Shown one piece after another: positions 49,581 to 58,664 of a stretch of 64,000 nt of DNA. Position 1 is the first letter of the stretch, and the number at the start of each line of letters is the position of its first letter. Made by a program: the position numbers and the translations under genes. Origin of the DNA: an uncultured Eubacteriales bacterium (lineage in GTDB: Bacteria > Bacillota > Clostridia > Oscillospirales > Oscillospiraceae); contig CASFFN010000012.1 of NCBI GenBank assembly GCA_949293985.1, positions 1 through 64,000 on the forward strand. Reading direction: 5' to 3'. The notes below the pieces were generated by a model. The model was given only the letters and a program-made list of their open reading frames with translations. It ran no database searches and had not been told where the DNA came from.

Positions 49581-49916
49581 ATGCACAAATTGGAAATTCC
49601 CGAAAACATACCCCTGAAATGGGAGCTGTTTAAGGGCTTCGGGGCAGCAGAGCTGTTCAAAACCTGTGTGCTTGCCGTACCGGTTTGCATAGTGGCCTGG
49701 CTGTATGCTCAGCTCAGCAGCTCCCCTATGCGGATTTTGACAGCACTCATCATTGCCCTGGGAGGCATTGTTCTGGCCACCGGCCTTTTCGTGAAGCAAT
49801 CCTACAATCTCTCTATTTACGATTACATCCGGTACGCCGTAGATTTCAACCGCACCCAAAGGCATTATGACAACATAGCATTGGAGGTGTTTTTCATTGA
49901 AAAAGAAGAAAACTGA
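49581..49916 (+). CDS. PrgI/VirB3-like protein
   Basis: The 111-residue protein shows the PrgI-type beginning EIPENIPLKWELFKGFGAAE. Two membrane helices and a C-terminal YDYIRYAVDFNRTQ segment follow. In Gram-positive conjugation systems this family precedes the VirB4 ATPase, and here it overlaps it by 20 nt. Confidence 0.85.
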   Translation: MHKLEIPENIPLKWELFKGFGAAELFKTCVLAVPVCIVAWLYAQLSSSPMRILTALIIALGGIVLATGLFVKQSYNLSIYDYIRYAVDFNRTQRHYDNIALEVFFIEKEEN

Positions 49917-52293
49917 AGCAGCTTCAGCCTCTGCACAACAGTTTCTGAATATCGAAAGCATTTCAGATGGCTTGATTTTCTCCAAAGACCGCTGGGTCTT
50001 TGGTTTTCTCTCCATTCATGGCGCAGACAACAAACTGGTTGACGATACTGAGCGGGAATCGGTTATGCGCAGAACCGCAGCAGTACTGGAACGGGAGCAG
50101 GAGATTATGCAGATTATCTCCGTGCCCCGAACCGTGGATGTTGCCGACATGGTAAGCCAGCTCCGGCAGATGGAATTGGAAGCGGAACAGGAAACCTTGA
50201 AAATGCTGCTGGAGGGAGAAATTTCCGCCATGCAGCAGCTTATGGATGACGGTGCCAAGGAATCCTTCATCATTCTGAAGCTCTGGGAGCGGGCAGCTCC
50301 CGGGGCCGACACCAAGCTCATCCGGCGTCTGCAAAACATGGCCAACGAGCTTGCGTCCTGCAAAGTAACTGCCCGGCGGCTGGATTCCTCCCAAGTCCTT
50401 TGGCTCTGCAAGCTCTACACCAATCTGGAGCTTTACATCCCGCAGCAGGAAGCGCCCACGGATATTCCCATTATCGCCGGAGAAAAAAGAAGGTTCAGCT
50501 CCCGGACAGCAGCAAACCAGGAGGCACAAATGCTTAACAGCATTGCGCCCAGCGGTGGCTTCCATTTTGGAATAAACCGCTTTCAGATTGGCAATGTCCT
50601 GGCCCGCTGCTACGGTGCGGTCAAGTACCCATCCGAAGTGTCGTATGGCTGGCTGGTGCCTTTGGTCAGCTGTCTGGATGCCATTACCTGCGTTACCTAT
50701 TACCCCGGCAAATCCGCTGACCTGGGCGATGCTTTGTCCAAAGCCATCCGCCGGTCCAGCGTTTCCGCCCTGGATTCCAGGGATGCCCGAGAGCAAAAGC
50801 AAATGCTGCGCCGGGTAGAAGGTGCCGATAAAATGCTGGATGATATGGATGCCCGGAACATGGCCATCGGCCATATCAGCCTTGTGGTCATGCCCTTTAC
50901 CGATGACGAGGAGCAGTTCCAGAAAATTTGTGATAAGGTACTGGGCCTATGCGGCGGCGGCCACCTGAAGATGAAGGGGCTGGGGAACTTACAGAAGGAT
51001 GCCTTTAAGCACCTCTCCCCTTTCTACACGAATCAGGCCAGGGTGGACAATATGCTTAAGCAAATTATCCCCCTGAATACCATGGTTGGCGGCGAACCGA
51101 TGACCGTTACCCTGCTCCGGGACGACGGAGGCATTTATTTTGGGAGAACCACTGAGGGCGCACCCATTTCCGTCAACCTGTTTTTCCGGGGAAACGACCG
51201 AACCAACTCCAACCTGGTTACCCTGGGAACCGCCGGGAGCGGCAAGTCCACCGCCATGAAGCACCTGCTGGAATCCATGTATATGATGGGTGTCAAGGTT
51301 CTGATTATTGACCCGGAACGGGAGTACCGGGACCTGTGCCGGAATCTGGGTGGGGCCTGGCTGGATGTGGGCGGCGGCTTTGCGAAAATCAATCCCCTGG
51401 ATATTCGGGCAACGCCGGATGACGCCCCAGAGGATGATGATAAGCTGTATGCCGACTGTCCCAATGCCATGGCCATGCACATGAAAACCCTGTTGGTGAG
51501 GATTCGATTGCAAATTCCCTCGTTGACCGACCTGCAATGTGCTTTGCTTCAGGACAGTTTGATTCAGCTTTATAGTCTGAAGGGAATCTCCTTTGAAACG
51601 CCCTGGGACGAGCTGAAGCAGAAAGAGTTTCCCGTGATGAAAGACTGGTATGAACTGCTTTTGGCATTACAGGAAACCGATGAACGCTACCAGGACCTGG
51701 CAACCCTGCTGCAATCCATGGCCGTCGGAGCCGATTCCTTCCTTTGGAACGGGCAGACAAACATTCAAACGGATGCCCAAATTGTCTGCTTTGACACGAA
51801 CCGGCTCCAAAACTTCTCCCAGGAAACCCAGGCTGCCTGCTACTTCAATGTCCTGTCCCTTTGCTGGGACTACATCTCCGCAAACCGTTCTGAGCCGATT
51901 ATCCTGTTCCTGGATGAAGGCCACATTGCCCTGGACCCCCGGCTTCCGGAGGTAGGCTTGTATCTGCGGAATCTGGCAAAGCGAATCCGTAAATATGAAG
52001 GCGGTCTTTGGTTCTGCTCTCAGTCCTCTGCGGATATGCTCCACGACTCCATCCGTATGTCCGGGCAGGCAATCGTGGACAACGCAGCCTACAAGATTCT
52101 GTTTCATTGTGACGCCAAAAACCTTCAGGACACCGTTGACTTGTTCCAGCTCACCCCGGCAGAAGCCAAGCTGCTTTCAAACCTGGAACGGAAAAACGCC
52201 TTGAGCGTGATTGGCAGCACCCACCACATCCGCACCATTTTTGAGATTCCCCAGTACAAACTGGATTTGATGGGGCAAGGTGGTGGCAGATGA
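49897..52293 (+). CDS. VirB4/TraE-type conjugation ATPase
   Basis: The 798-residue protein has Walker A TLGTAGSGKSTAMKHLLESM (near residue 445), KVLIIDPEREYRDLC, Walker B PIILFLDEGHIAL and a C-terminal FCSQSSADMLHDSIRMSGQ. It powers assembly of, and transport through, the type IV secretion channel. It is the largest transfer gene and the best marker that this is a conjugative, not only mobilisable, element. Confidence 0.95.
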   Translation: MKKKKTEAASASAQQFLNIESISDGLIFSKDRWVFGFLSIHGADNKLVDDTERESVMRRTAAVLEREQEIMQIISVPRTVDVADMVSQLRQMELEAEQETLKMLLEGEISAMQQLMDDGAKESFIILKLWERAAPGADTKLIRRLQNMANELASCKVTARRLDSSQVLWLCKLYTNLELYIPQQEAPTDIPIIAGEKRRFSSRTAANQEAQMLNSIAPSGGFHFGINRFQIGNVLARCYGAVKYPSEVSYGWLVPLVSCLDAITCVTYYPGKSADLGDALSKAIRRSSVSALDSRDAREQKQMLRRVEGADKMLDDMDARNMAIGHISLVVMPFTDDEEQFQKICDKVLGLCGGGHLKMKGLGNLQKDAFKHLSPFYTNQARVDNMLKQIIPLNTMVGGEPMTVTLLRDDGGIYFGRTTEGAPISVNLFFRGNDRTNSNLVTLGTAGSGKSTAMKHLLESMYMMGVKVLIIDPEREYRDLCRNLGGAWLDVGGGFAKINPLDIRATPDDAPEDDDKLYADCPNAMAMHMKTLLVRIRLQIPSLTDLQCALLQDSLIQLYSLKGISFETPWDELKQKEFPVMKDWYELLLALQETDERYQDLATLLQSMAVGADSFLWNGQTNIQTDAQIVCFDTNRLQNFSQETQAACYFNVLSLCWDYISANRSEPIILFLDEGHIALDPRLPEVGLYLRNLAKRIRKYEGGLWFCSQSSADMLHDSIRMSGQAIVDNAAYKILFHCDAKNLQDTVDLFQLTPAEAKLLSNLERKNALSVIGSTHHIRTIFEIPQYKLDLMGQGGGR

Positions 52294-53438
52294 ATGTTCA
52301 GCAAAAATTGACCGTTCTTGCCACTATTGTTAGCGTGGTATTGCTTCTGGGAGGTGCCCAAGTCATTCTCCTTTCAACGGAGAACGATACGGCTCTTGCC
52401 GCAACGCCTGCCGGACAGCTCCGCTCCTCCGCTCTGGAAGAATATAAAAACGCAGACCAGACCGGCGAAAAGTATCAATCCCACTGGGGAACAGAAGGTG
52501 GAGACTGGAGCCTGGATTTTCTTTATTACTGCGCCGCCTCCGCTAACCTGGTAGGTGAGGACAAGCCGCTGGGAGAATTTACACGGGATTACAACGAGGT
52601 CCTCTCCCGGCTCAAAAGCCAGGAGGCAGCTATTTACAGTGCAGCAGAGGCAATGCCCCAACCTGGAGACCTGGTGTTTTTTTATAAAACTACCACCGGT
52701 CATTGTGCCGAAGATGTTTCCGGGGAGCCGGAAAACCTTTGCCGGGTTGGAATTGTGGTTTCCTTCATGGAGAAGGAGTTGGCTGTGCTGTCCGGAAATG
52801 ACCAGGGCAGGGTACGGCTGCGTACTTACAATGACCTGTGCGGAACTACCAATCCGGACGAAGCTGTTTGGTGTTTTGTCCGGCTGCCCACTGGAACTGA
52901 GAAACTGACGGATTTTGTATGCCGTTGGGAAGGTTTTGCCAAATATCCCATCTGGGACTATGCACAGTGGTCTGTTGGTTACGGAACCCGCTGTCCGGAT
53001 GACAAGCTGGAATACTACAAAGCCAATGGAATTACCATTGAGGAAGCTAAGGAACTTTTAGCTCAGTACATCGATAGCTCCGTACAGAGCGTCGAAAGCT
53101 ACTGCAAGCGGGAGGGGCTGAATCTGACCTACTACCAGAGGGATGCCCTGGCCAGTCTAACCTATAACATAGGCGCTGGCTGGATGTCCAACGGTTATGA
53201 ATCCCTGGAGCGGGTGATTGCAAATCCCTATGACCCCGACGAGCTGGTAGAAACCTTTGCCGGGATCTGCCATGCCGGAGGAAAAATCCTGCCTGCTCTG
53301 GTAGAGCGGCGAATCTGCGAAGCCTGGCTGTTTCTCACAGGTGAATATGTGAAGAATGTCTCCGATACAGATTATGACTATGCTATTCGGGGAGGCCAGG
53401 TATATGTTTATCAATCACAAATGGAGGATAACCCATGA
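52290..53438 (+). CDS. Wall-degrading transfer protein: degenerate CHAP plus GH24 lysozyme
   Basis: The 382-residue protein overlaps virB4 by 4 nt. It has an N-terminal membrane helix (about 7-28) and an NlpC/P60 or CHAP-like domain (DWSLDFLYYCAASANLVG). There the usual catalytic His before VGIV is Arg (CRVGIVVSF). A T4-type GH24 lysozyme domain follows, with the Glu-8-Asp/Cys-5-Thr spacing seen in WEGFAKYPIWDYAQWSVGYG and the T after it, and YQRDALASLTYNIG. It opens peptidoglycan for the channel, a VirB1-like role. Confidence 0.85.
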   Translation: MNVQQKLTVLATIVSVVLLLGGAQVILLSTENDTALAATPAGQLRSSALEEYKNADQTGEKYQSHWGTEGGDWSLDFLYYCAASANLVGEDKPLGEFTRDYNEVLSRLKSQEAAIYSAAEAMPQPGDLVFFYKTTTGHCAEDVSGEPENLCRVGIVVSFMEKELAVLSGNDQGRVRLRTYNDLCGTTNPDEAVWCFVRLPTGTEKLTDFVCRWEGFAKYPIWDYAQWSVGYGTRCPDDKLEYYKANGITIEEAKELLAQYIDSSVQSVESYCKREGLNLTYYQRDALASLTYNIGAGWMSNGYESLERVIANPYDPDELVETFAGICHAGGKILPALVERRICEAWLFLTGEYVKNVSDTDYDYAIRGGQVYVYQSQMEDNP

Positions 53439-54370
53439 TGACCCTTTGGATTACAGAATCCATACCGCCCGCAGATGGGCAGCGGCAGTCCCCTGCTGCT
53501 GTCCCCTCCCTGACGGCGATTGCCATGGAACAGCTGGAAAACAAAAGCCTGGACAACATTGTCCTGGACTGCCGGAAAAGCTGCCCCTGGTCCCTGGAAC
53601 ACATCCTGGCCGCTGCCGACCTGCTCCGGGAAGCCGGGGTTCCCCTGGTCGTGGTAAAAGGCAACCTTCCGGAAGGGGGAGAAATCCCTTGCTATGAATC
53701 CCTGGAGGAAGCGGCTTCTAATTTACAGCCTGCTGCGACTGTACCGGCTGCACCGGAAAAAGCAAAGGAAACGGACAAACCACACGCTCCCCTGCCTCAT
53801 GTGACGCCGACCCGTCCTATCTCCGTTGCCGTGCTGGGGAGCCAATCCCGCATTGGCTGTACCACCCAGGCCATCCAGCTATGGTACTTTTTTACTGCCA
53901 TTGGCTACCGGGCAGCGATTGTGGCAAACGCCGCCTGGTTGGACGAACTGGCAGCTCTGGAAAATTCCCCCTATGACGATATGGTGAAAATCCGGGGTGT
54001 TGTTTTTGTTTCCGAAAATGCCGACACCGGTGATTACAACTGTATCATCCGGGACTGGGGCGTAATCGATGAGGTGAGCAAAGAGGCCGCCGCAGACGCA
54101 GACCTTTGTGTTTTGGTGGTAGGCTGCAAGCGCTGGGAGCTGGTGCAGACTACCAACGCCATCGTGGATGCAGGGGGCATGGCTGACCTTATAATGATTG
54201 CTTTTGGTGCAAATCAGGTGGCCCAGCAGGACATCGAGAAAATTCTACTGAAGGCATCCACTCCCAGGCAGACCGCATTGACACGCTATACCCCGGAACC
54301 CTTCCGGCCCGGCCTGCTGGATATTTTCAAGCCGCTGCTGGAAGCCCTTTATGACAAAGGAGGTATTTGA
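53435..54370 (+). CDS. P-loop-like ATPase with degenerate Walker A
   Basis: The 311-residue protein starts within the lysozyme stop codon. After an N-terminal domain of about 130 residues comes a ParA/MinD-like domain: AVLGSQSRIGCTTQAIQLWY at the Walker A position, and NCIIRDWGVIDE where ParA has its Walker B. The Walker Lys is replaced (GCTT instead of GKTT). It is always possible that it is a structural, non-hydrolysing member. Its place in the transfer operon suggests an accessory role in channel assembly. Confidence 0.6.
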   Translation: MMTLWITESIPPADGQRQSPAAVPSLTAIAMEQLENKSLDNIVLDCRKSCPWSLEHILAAADLLREAGVPLVVVKGNLPEGGEIPCYESLEEAASNLQPAATVPAAPEKAKETDKPHAPLPHVTPTRPISVAVLGSQSRIGCTTQAIQLWYFFTAIGYRAAIVANAAWLDELAALENSPYDDMVKIRGVVFVSENADTGDYNCIIRDWGVIDEVSKEAAADADLCVLVVGCKRWELVQTTNAIVDAGGMADLIMIAFGANQVAQQDIEKILLKASTPRQTALTRYTPEPFRPGLLDIFKPLLEALYDKGGI

Positions 54371-54372
54371 TT

Positions 54373-55620
54373 ATGAGAAAAACTTCGTCCATCTGCCGGG
54401 GCAGCTTGCTTCGGCTGGCCCTGGAAAAGAAAAAGCCCCTCACCGGGGACCAGGAGATTGACAAGCGGAACGGAGAGATTGACAAGGCCCGGAAGCGGCT
54501 GCTTCTTTATATCGGTGTGCCCCTTGTCACCATCGTCCTGGTGCTTGTTTTGATTGCTCTGCTTACCGGCAAGCAGATCTCCCCCTCTGAAGGGGAGCTG
54601 GCCCTGTCTGTTCCTGCTGACCGGGTGCTTTGTGACTATGTAAGTCCCGGAGATGTTGTCCGGTTTTACGACCAGGACGGCCCTGTCCCGGCTCTGCGCT
54701 ATGTTCGGATAGGTGCGGTGTCCCAGGACAGTCTGCTGCTTCTGGTCACCCAGGAGCAGCTGGAGGTGTATCTGGCTCTGGATGGAAATTACACCTTTGT
54801 GCCGGTCATCTCCGGCAAAGCTGCCGCTGAGCGGGCCGTCCAGCAGCAGCGCCAATGGAATAACCCCACTGTTTCTTTGTCTTTCGGTAAAAAGGAACTA
54901 TCTCTGTCTGTTGGCCAAAGTTACCAGGTGGAATACGCCATGGGGCTGGAACCGGCTGACGCCACCCGGCCTCAACTGGTTTGGGAATCCTCTGACCCCT
55001 CTGTACTGTCTGTTGACCAGAACGGCCTGGTAACTGCCCTGAAAACCGGAAAGGCAACGCTCACTTTGTCCGGAGGGGAAGCCTCTGTCAGCTGCGCTGT
55101 CACCGTCACAGTCCCGGCGGAATCCCTTGCCTTTGACCAGGAATCCTACCAGGTGGCTATGGGAAAGACCCTGGTCCTGCCCCTCACGGCTCTGCCGGAA
55201 GGAGCCAACGAAAGCTATTCCTGGGAAAGCTCTGACACCGCCATCGCTACTGTGGGGGCTGATGGGACCGTCACAGGCGTTGCTCCCGGAACTGTCACGA
55301 TTACTGTGACCGGAGTAAACGCCACGGCCAGCTGCACCGTTACCGTCACGGTTCCGGCTCAGAAGGTGGTTCTGTCCCACTCCGAGCTGAATCTGAAGGT
55401 TGGCAGCACCCAGCTGCTGGCAGCTGTGGTCATGCCGGAGAACGCCACAGACAAGCAGGTCACCTGGGAAAGCTCTGATACAGCCATCGTTACCGTGGGC
55501 GCAGATGGAACCGTTACCGCCGTCGCTCCCGGCTCTGCTACTGTCACAGTACGCTGCGGCGAGGTAACGGCCAGCTGCACGGTAACAGTTACCGCCCCGG
55601 AAACGCCGGAAAAGAAGTAA
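54373..55620 (+). CDS. Membrane-anchored Big_2 (Ig-like) domain protein
   Basis: The ATG at 54373 is 9 nt after GGAGG and gives 415 residues. A cytoplasmic N-terminus leads to one membrane helix (LLLYIGVPLVTIVLVLVLIA). A SAF/CpaB-like segment follows (VPADRVLCDYVSPGDVVRFY). Then come three bacterial Ig-like (Big_2) domains with the repeated VTWESSDTAIVTVGADGTVT pattern. The outside part probably contacts the wall or the mating partner. It is the last gene of the transfer operon, closed by a terminator. Confidence 0.82.
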   Translation: MRKTSSICRGSLLRLALEKKKPLTGDQEIDKRNGEIDKARKRLLLYIGVPLVTIVLVLVLIALLTGKQISPSEGELALSVPADRVLCDYVSPGDVVRFYDQDGPVPALRYVRIGAVSQDSLLLLVTQEQLEVYLALDGNYTFVPVISGKAAAERAVQQQRQWNNPTVSLSFGKKELSLSVGQSYQVEYAMGLEPADATRPQLVWESSDPSVLSVDQNGLVTALKTGKATLTLSGGEASVSCAVTVTVPAESLAFDQESYQVAMGKTLVLPLTALPEGANESYSWESSDTAIATVGADGTVTGVAPGTVTITVTGVNATASCTVTVTVPAQKVVLSHSELNLKVGSTQLLAAVVMPENATDKQVTWESSDTAIVTVGADGTVTAVAPGSATVTVRCGEVTASCTVTVTAPETPEKK

Positions 55621-55657
55621 GAAGCTCAAAAAAACACCCGAATACAGCCAATAGCGG

Positions 55658-55692
55658 AATCCGGGACGATGGAAGTATCGTCCCGGATTTTT
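55658..55692 (+). terminator. Terminator of the transfer operon
   Basis: A 13-bp perfect stem (AATCCGGGACGAT with its complement, 6-nt loop) is followed by a T run. Confidence 0.93.
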
Positions 55693-55761
55693 CTATTCGC
55701 TCCAGCCGGTAATTTTTTCAAAAAAATATGCGCCAGAACGGCGCAAGAAAGGACTGACAAC

Positions 55762-56589
55762 ATGAAACGGCAAATTGCAATTCCCAACTCTCTGATTTTC
55801 AGCCATGCTCTGACCCCCTCTGCCAAGCGGGTGGCCCTGGCTCTGCTGAGCTATCACTGGGAGCGTCATGGCGGCAAAATCACCAAGACTGTGCGTTTTA
55901 TTGCCCAGCGGGCAAAAGTCAGTCCTACCACCGCCTGTGCCGCTCTGGCGCAGCTTCAGGAGGCCGGGTATATCACCATCCAGAAGAACTACCGGTATCT
56001 GGAGGCAGCCGAACGGGTGGTTTACAGCGCCTTTACTTACCGCTGGACCACCAAAAAGGAAGCCTATACCCTCATCCCCTACACCACCGCACGGCGGCTC
56101 CTGGCCTCCTCTGCCACCCATGCTGCTGTTACCGTGGTGCTGTACCTTGTTTGCCGTCAAGGGCAGCAGAACAGCCATGCCTGGCCCTCTCTGCGGCAGG
56201 CAGTCCGGGACATCGATCTGGCCAAGTCTACGATTTGCATTGCCGTACTGAGCGTGGCAGGAGAATTTCTGGATAAGAAACATTGTGAAAACCGTCGGGG
56301 CAGCTACAGTCACAACTGCTACTTTGTCATCGTCCGCCTCACAAGAGCAGGTTTTGAGGGGGGTAGTGGTATTATTTCTGGAACGCTCCCTTATAACAAT
56401 ATAACGGTAGGTTCTTTATTAAGAGCAGAAGAAATAGAAGGTGTGCCGGAATTCGTGATTTTGCATGAAACGGACGCTTCCTGTGTCTTTGAGACAGAAA
56501 CAGTTTTTGGGCCAGATAGGGATATTATGCCCTTTTGGCTCCCCGTTCCAGCCAGGCCAGAGGGAAGCCAGGGCGATTCTTGTCCATGA
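55762..56589 (+). CDS. Helix-turn-helix protein, RepA-like or GntR-like
   Basis: The ATG at 55762 follows AGAAAGGA and gives 275 residues. The winged-helix segment FIAQRAKVSPTTACAALAQL with EAGYITIQ is repeated later in a second HTH-like stretch (LRQAVRDIDLAKSTICIAVL). Two-HTH layouts of this kind occur in plasmid and ICE replication initiators and regulators. A replication role for the excised circle is possible but not shown. Confidence 0.65.
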   Translation: MKRQIAIPNSLIFSHALTPSAKRVALALLSYHWERHGGKITKTVRFIAQRAKVSPTTACAALAQLQEAGYITIQKNYRYLEAAERVVYSAFTYRWTTKKEAYTLIPYTTARRLLASSATHAAVTVVLYLVCRQGQQNSHAWPSLRQAVRDIDLAKSTICIAVLSVAGEFLDKKHCENRRGSYSHNCYFVIVRLTRAGFEGGSGIISGTLPYNNITVGSLLRAEEIEGVPEFVILHETDASCVFETETVFGPDRDIMPFWLPVPARPEGSQGDSCP

Positions 56590-56795
56590 AATAAAAACAA
56601 AAAACAAAAAATAAATATGAATCATCTTAGCAAGGTGTAGCAGAGGCTTCCGGTACCGCCAGGCTACCCCTGCGGGGCGGCAGCCCTGCGGCCACCAGGT
56701 AGGAGTTGTCCATCAGAGCTTGTCCACGCCCTTGCGGTGTGGGCAAGCCTGTGGTCAACTCCGGAAACATAGGAAAAAATGAAAGGAGCAAAAAG
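56590..56795. other. Structured GC-rich spacer
   Basis: No gene is seen. After an A-rich stretch, GGAGTTG (56,701) pairs with CAACTCC (56,756). Inside it GCTTGTCCACGCC pairs with GGTGTGGGCAAGC (11 of 13). A GC-rich dyad (CTGCGGGGCGGCAG area) precedes them. It may be an attenuator or a replication-related site for the gene at 56,796. Confidence 0.4.
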
Positions 56796-57158
56796 ATGAA
56801 GCGAAACCATCATAACATTGAGGTGTTGCTTAAGGAGCCAATTCGGCGTATTTCCCATGAATACGGAGCGGACTGGGAGAAAGAAAACGCTCAGGCCAAG
56901 GCCGCTCTCCGGGATACCCTGAACCTGGCAAGAAAAATCCTTCCCCGCTGCCGTAAAATCTTCATTGGCCGAAACGACTTTACCCTTCACGATTGTGATG
57001 GTTTTTATGTAGAACAGCTTTTGTTTCTCAACCATTTCCTGGCATCCGGGGACTACATCCAGGCTTGTGAACAGCTGGTTGATGTGCTACACTACTTCCA
57101 TATCGAGGACAGGCGGATTCTATATCAGCTAATCCGGCTTTTGGAGGATTATTTATGA
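56796..57158 (+). CDS. Unknown helical protein
   Basis: The ATG at 56796 follows GAAAGGAG and gives 120 residues. It is largely helical, with NAQAKAALRDTLNLARKILP and RILYQLIRLLEDYL at the end. No family is recognised. It overlaps the next gene by 4 nt. Confidence 0.65.
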   Translation: MKRNHHNIEVLLKEPIRRISHEYGADWEKENAQAKAALRDTLNLARKILPRCRKIFIGRNDFTLHDCDGFYVEQLLFLNHFLASGDYIQACEQLVDVLHYFHIEDRRILYQLIRLLEDYL

Positions 57159-57643
57159 GCATCGTTATTCGTGAACTTCCATGTTTCGACCCACAGAAAG
57201 AAAACCTACCCAGGCGCAGCAGCTTCATTGGAGCATTGTCCTGGCTCCGGGCCATCCAGAAGTGTTTAGGGGATTCCTTTGTGTTTGCCTTAGATGAAGC
57301 TCTCATGTGCGACGGCAGCTTCCAGGGCCGCAGCGAGGAGTTTCTCGTGTGGGGTTACGGAGGGGATTCTGCATCCAGGTTCAATGGTGTGGTGCTTCTG
57401 GGTAGCCAGGTTGACCCCCTGGACATCCAGGAAAGAAACGGTTTGCGTTACACCTGCTTCCAGCGGACCCTTGCAGATGCCCTTGCCAACGAAAGTATTT
57501 TGGATATGCAGGGTATTACCGAAGCTCTCAGCAAGTATTACTACACAAACGGAAACAGCTTTAACGGACTTTTCATAGCTCCAAAATATCAGGAACGGTT
57601 CAAGAGGCTGGCGAATGATGCAATTAAATATTATGAAGATTAA
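57155..57643 (+). CDS. Unknown ICE protein
   Basis: The 162-residue protein starts in the stop codon of the previous gene, so the two are translationally coupled. It is soluble, with mixed alpha/beta sequence (FLVWGYGGDSASRFNGVVLL, then YYTNGNSFNGLFIAPKYQER). No family is recognised. ICE cargo or regulation is likely from its place at the right end. Confidence 0.6.
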   Translation: MSIVIRELPCFDPQKENLPRRSSFIGALSWLRAIQKCLGDSFVFALDEALMCDGSFQGRSEEFLVWGYGGDSASRFNGVVLLGSQVDPLDIQERNGLRYTCFQRTLADALANESILDMQGITEALSKYYYTNGNSFNGLFIAPKYQERFKRLANDAIKYYED

Positions 57644-57695
57644 AGAACCGGTAGGAAAAGCCAACCGGTTCTGATACTACAAAGGAGGTTACATT

Positions 57696-57929
57696 ATGTC
57701 TGAAAATTTTGAAGAAATGCGTAAGGAGCTTCTCCGACAAGGCCGGGAGGAAGGCAAGCGCCTGGCTCTGATTGACCACGCCTTAATTTTAATGCGTGTG
57801 CAGCACATGAACCCGGAGCAGGTCCTGGAGCTGTTCCAGGTGCCAAAGAAGCAGCGCCCCGGCCTACTGAAAACCCTTCAGGCTTGTGTGAAACAGAAAC
57901 CTGAAAAATTCTATAACGAAAACACCTAA
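57696..57929 (+). CDS. Small basic helical protein
   Basis: The 77-residue protein has a strong ribosome site (AAAGGAGG). It is rich in Arg, Lys and Glu (MRKELLRQGREEGKRLALID), with a possible HTH-like end (MNPEQVLELFQVPKKQRPGL). Such short proteins of the RpnC/PD-(D/E)xK C-terminal type are often remnants or regulators; the identity is open. Confidence 0.6.
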   Translation: MSENFEEMRKELLRQGREEGKRLALIDHALILMRVQHMNPEQVLELFQVPKKQRPGLLKTLQACVKQKPEKFYNENT

Positions 57930-57964
57930 TGTCACAGTAAAATGCATGTCCTTCTATAATTAAT

Positions 57965-57997
57965 TCGGGGGACTTCCATTTCTTGGAAATCTCCCTG
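57965..57997 (+). terminator. Hairpin ending the right-end gene group
   Basis: GGGGGACTTCCA and TGGAAATCTCCC pair with few mismatches between convergent genes. The T run is weak, so the terminator call is tentative. Confidence 0.5.
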
Positions 57998-58055
57998 ATT
58001 TATGAATATGTCTATAATTGAAAAGAGCTATTCGAAAAGGACTTTTATCCATTTT

Positions 58056-58664
58056 TTATAGCCCATAATTTCGATGTAAAGCTTTTCTAATGTTCTCTAC
58101 AATTTCTTTGGTTGTTTTGCTTTCAACATAAACCAAATGTCTTCTGTCCCACTTATAGCCAAATGCTTTAAGTATAGTTTTGGCCTGATCTTCGGTTATG
58201 TTTAGTGTTTGGGCAAGATCTAAGGCATGCCAACTGCTATTTTTAGTTAATACATCTATTACATCGGTAGGATATTGGTAACGAAACTTTCGTCTTAACC
58301 ATGACACTACATTAATAGTTGCTCCGCCAATTCCTATAATTGTTGCAGTCTGGTCTAGATATGGATAAATTAGCGTCCATAATTCTTGAAATAATCCGCA
58401 ATCAGAAGCAGCATGATCAAAAGAGAATCCAATAACAGTATTATCATGTAGCTCCAGATCCGATATTTTCTTTTTCTCGTTTATTACTTTTTCATGACCA
58501 TTGTCATCATATGTATGTGCCCAGATTTGAAAATCACCATAGGGGTTATAAATCAATCCTGTATTAATTAATTCATCCAAAATGGTTTTCATCGTAAGAG
58601 TGTCGTCAATATTTAATAACTGGGGCCCATCTGCCAATTCAAATAAAAGCTTAATTTTTCCCAT
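58056..58664 (-). CDS. Ubiquitin-fold-like cargo protein with membrane segment
   Basis: The 202-residue protein is encoded opposite to its neighbours in clearly AT-rich DNA, a sign of separate acquisition. The first 80 residues have the spacing of a beta-grasp (ubiquitin/YukD-like) domain, from KIKLLFELADGPQLLNID to SDLELHDNTVIGFSF. A hydrophobic stretch (TATIIGIGGATINVVSWL) follows near 110. The C-terminal 70 residues look like a small winged helix (SSWHALDLAQTLNITEDQAK). The fold call is by eye only. It lies at the cargo position near the right att site. Confidence 0.5.
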   Translation of the reverse strand: MGKIKLLFELADGPQLLNIDDTLTMKTILDELINTGLIYNPYGDFQIWAHTYDDNGHEKVINEKKKISDLELHDNTVIGFSFDHAASDCGLFQELWTLIYPYLDQTATIIGIGGATINVVSWLRRKFRYQYPTDVIDVLTKNSSWHALDLAQTLNITEDQAKTILKAFGYKWDRRHLVYVESKTTKEIVENIRKALHRNYGL

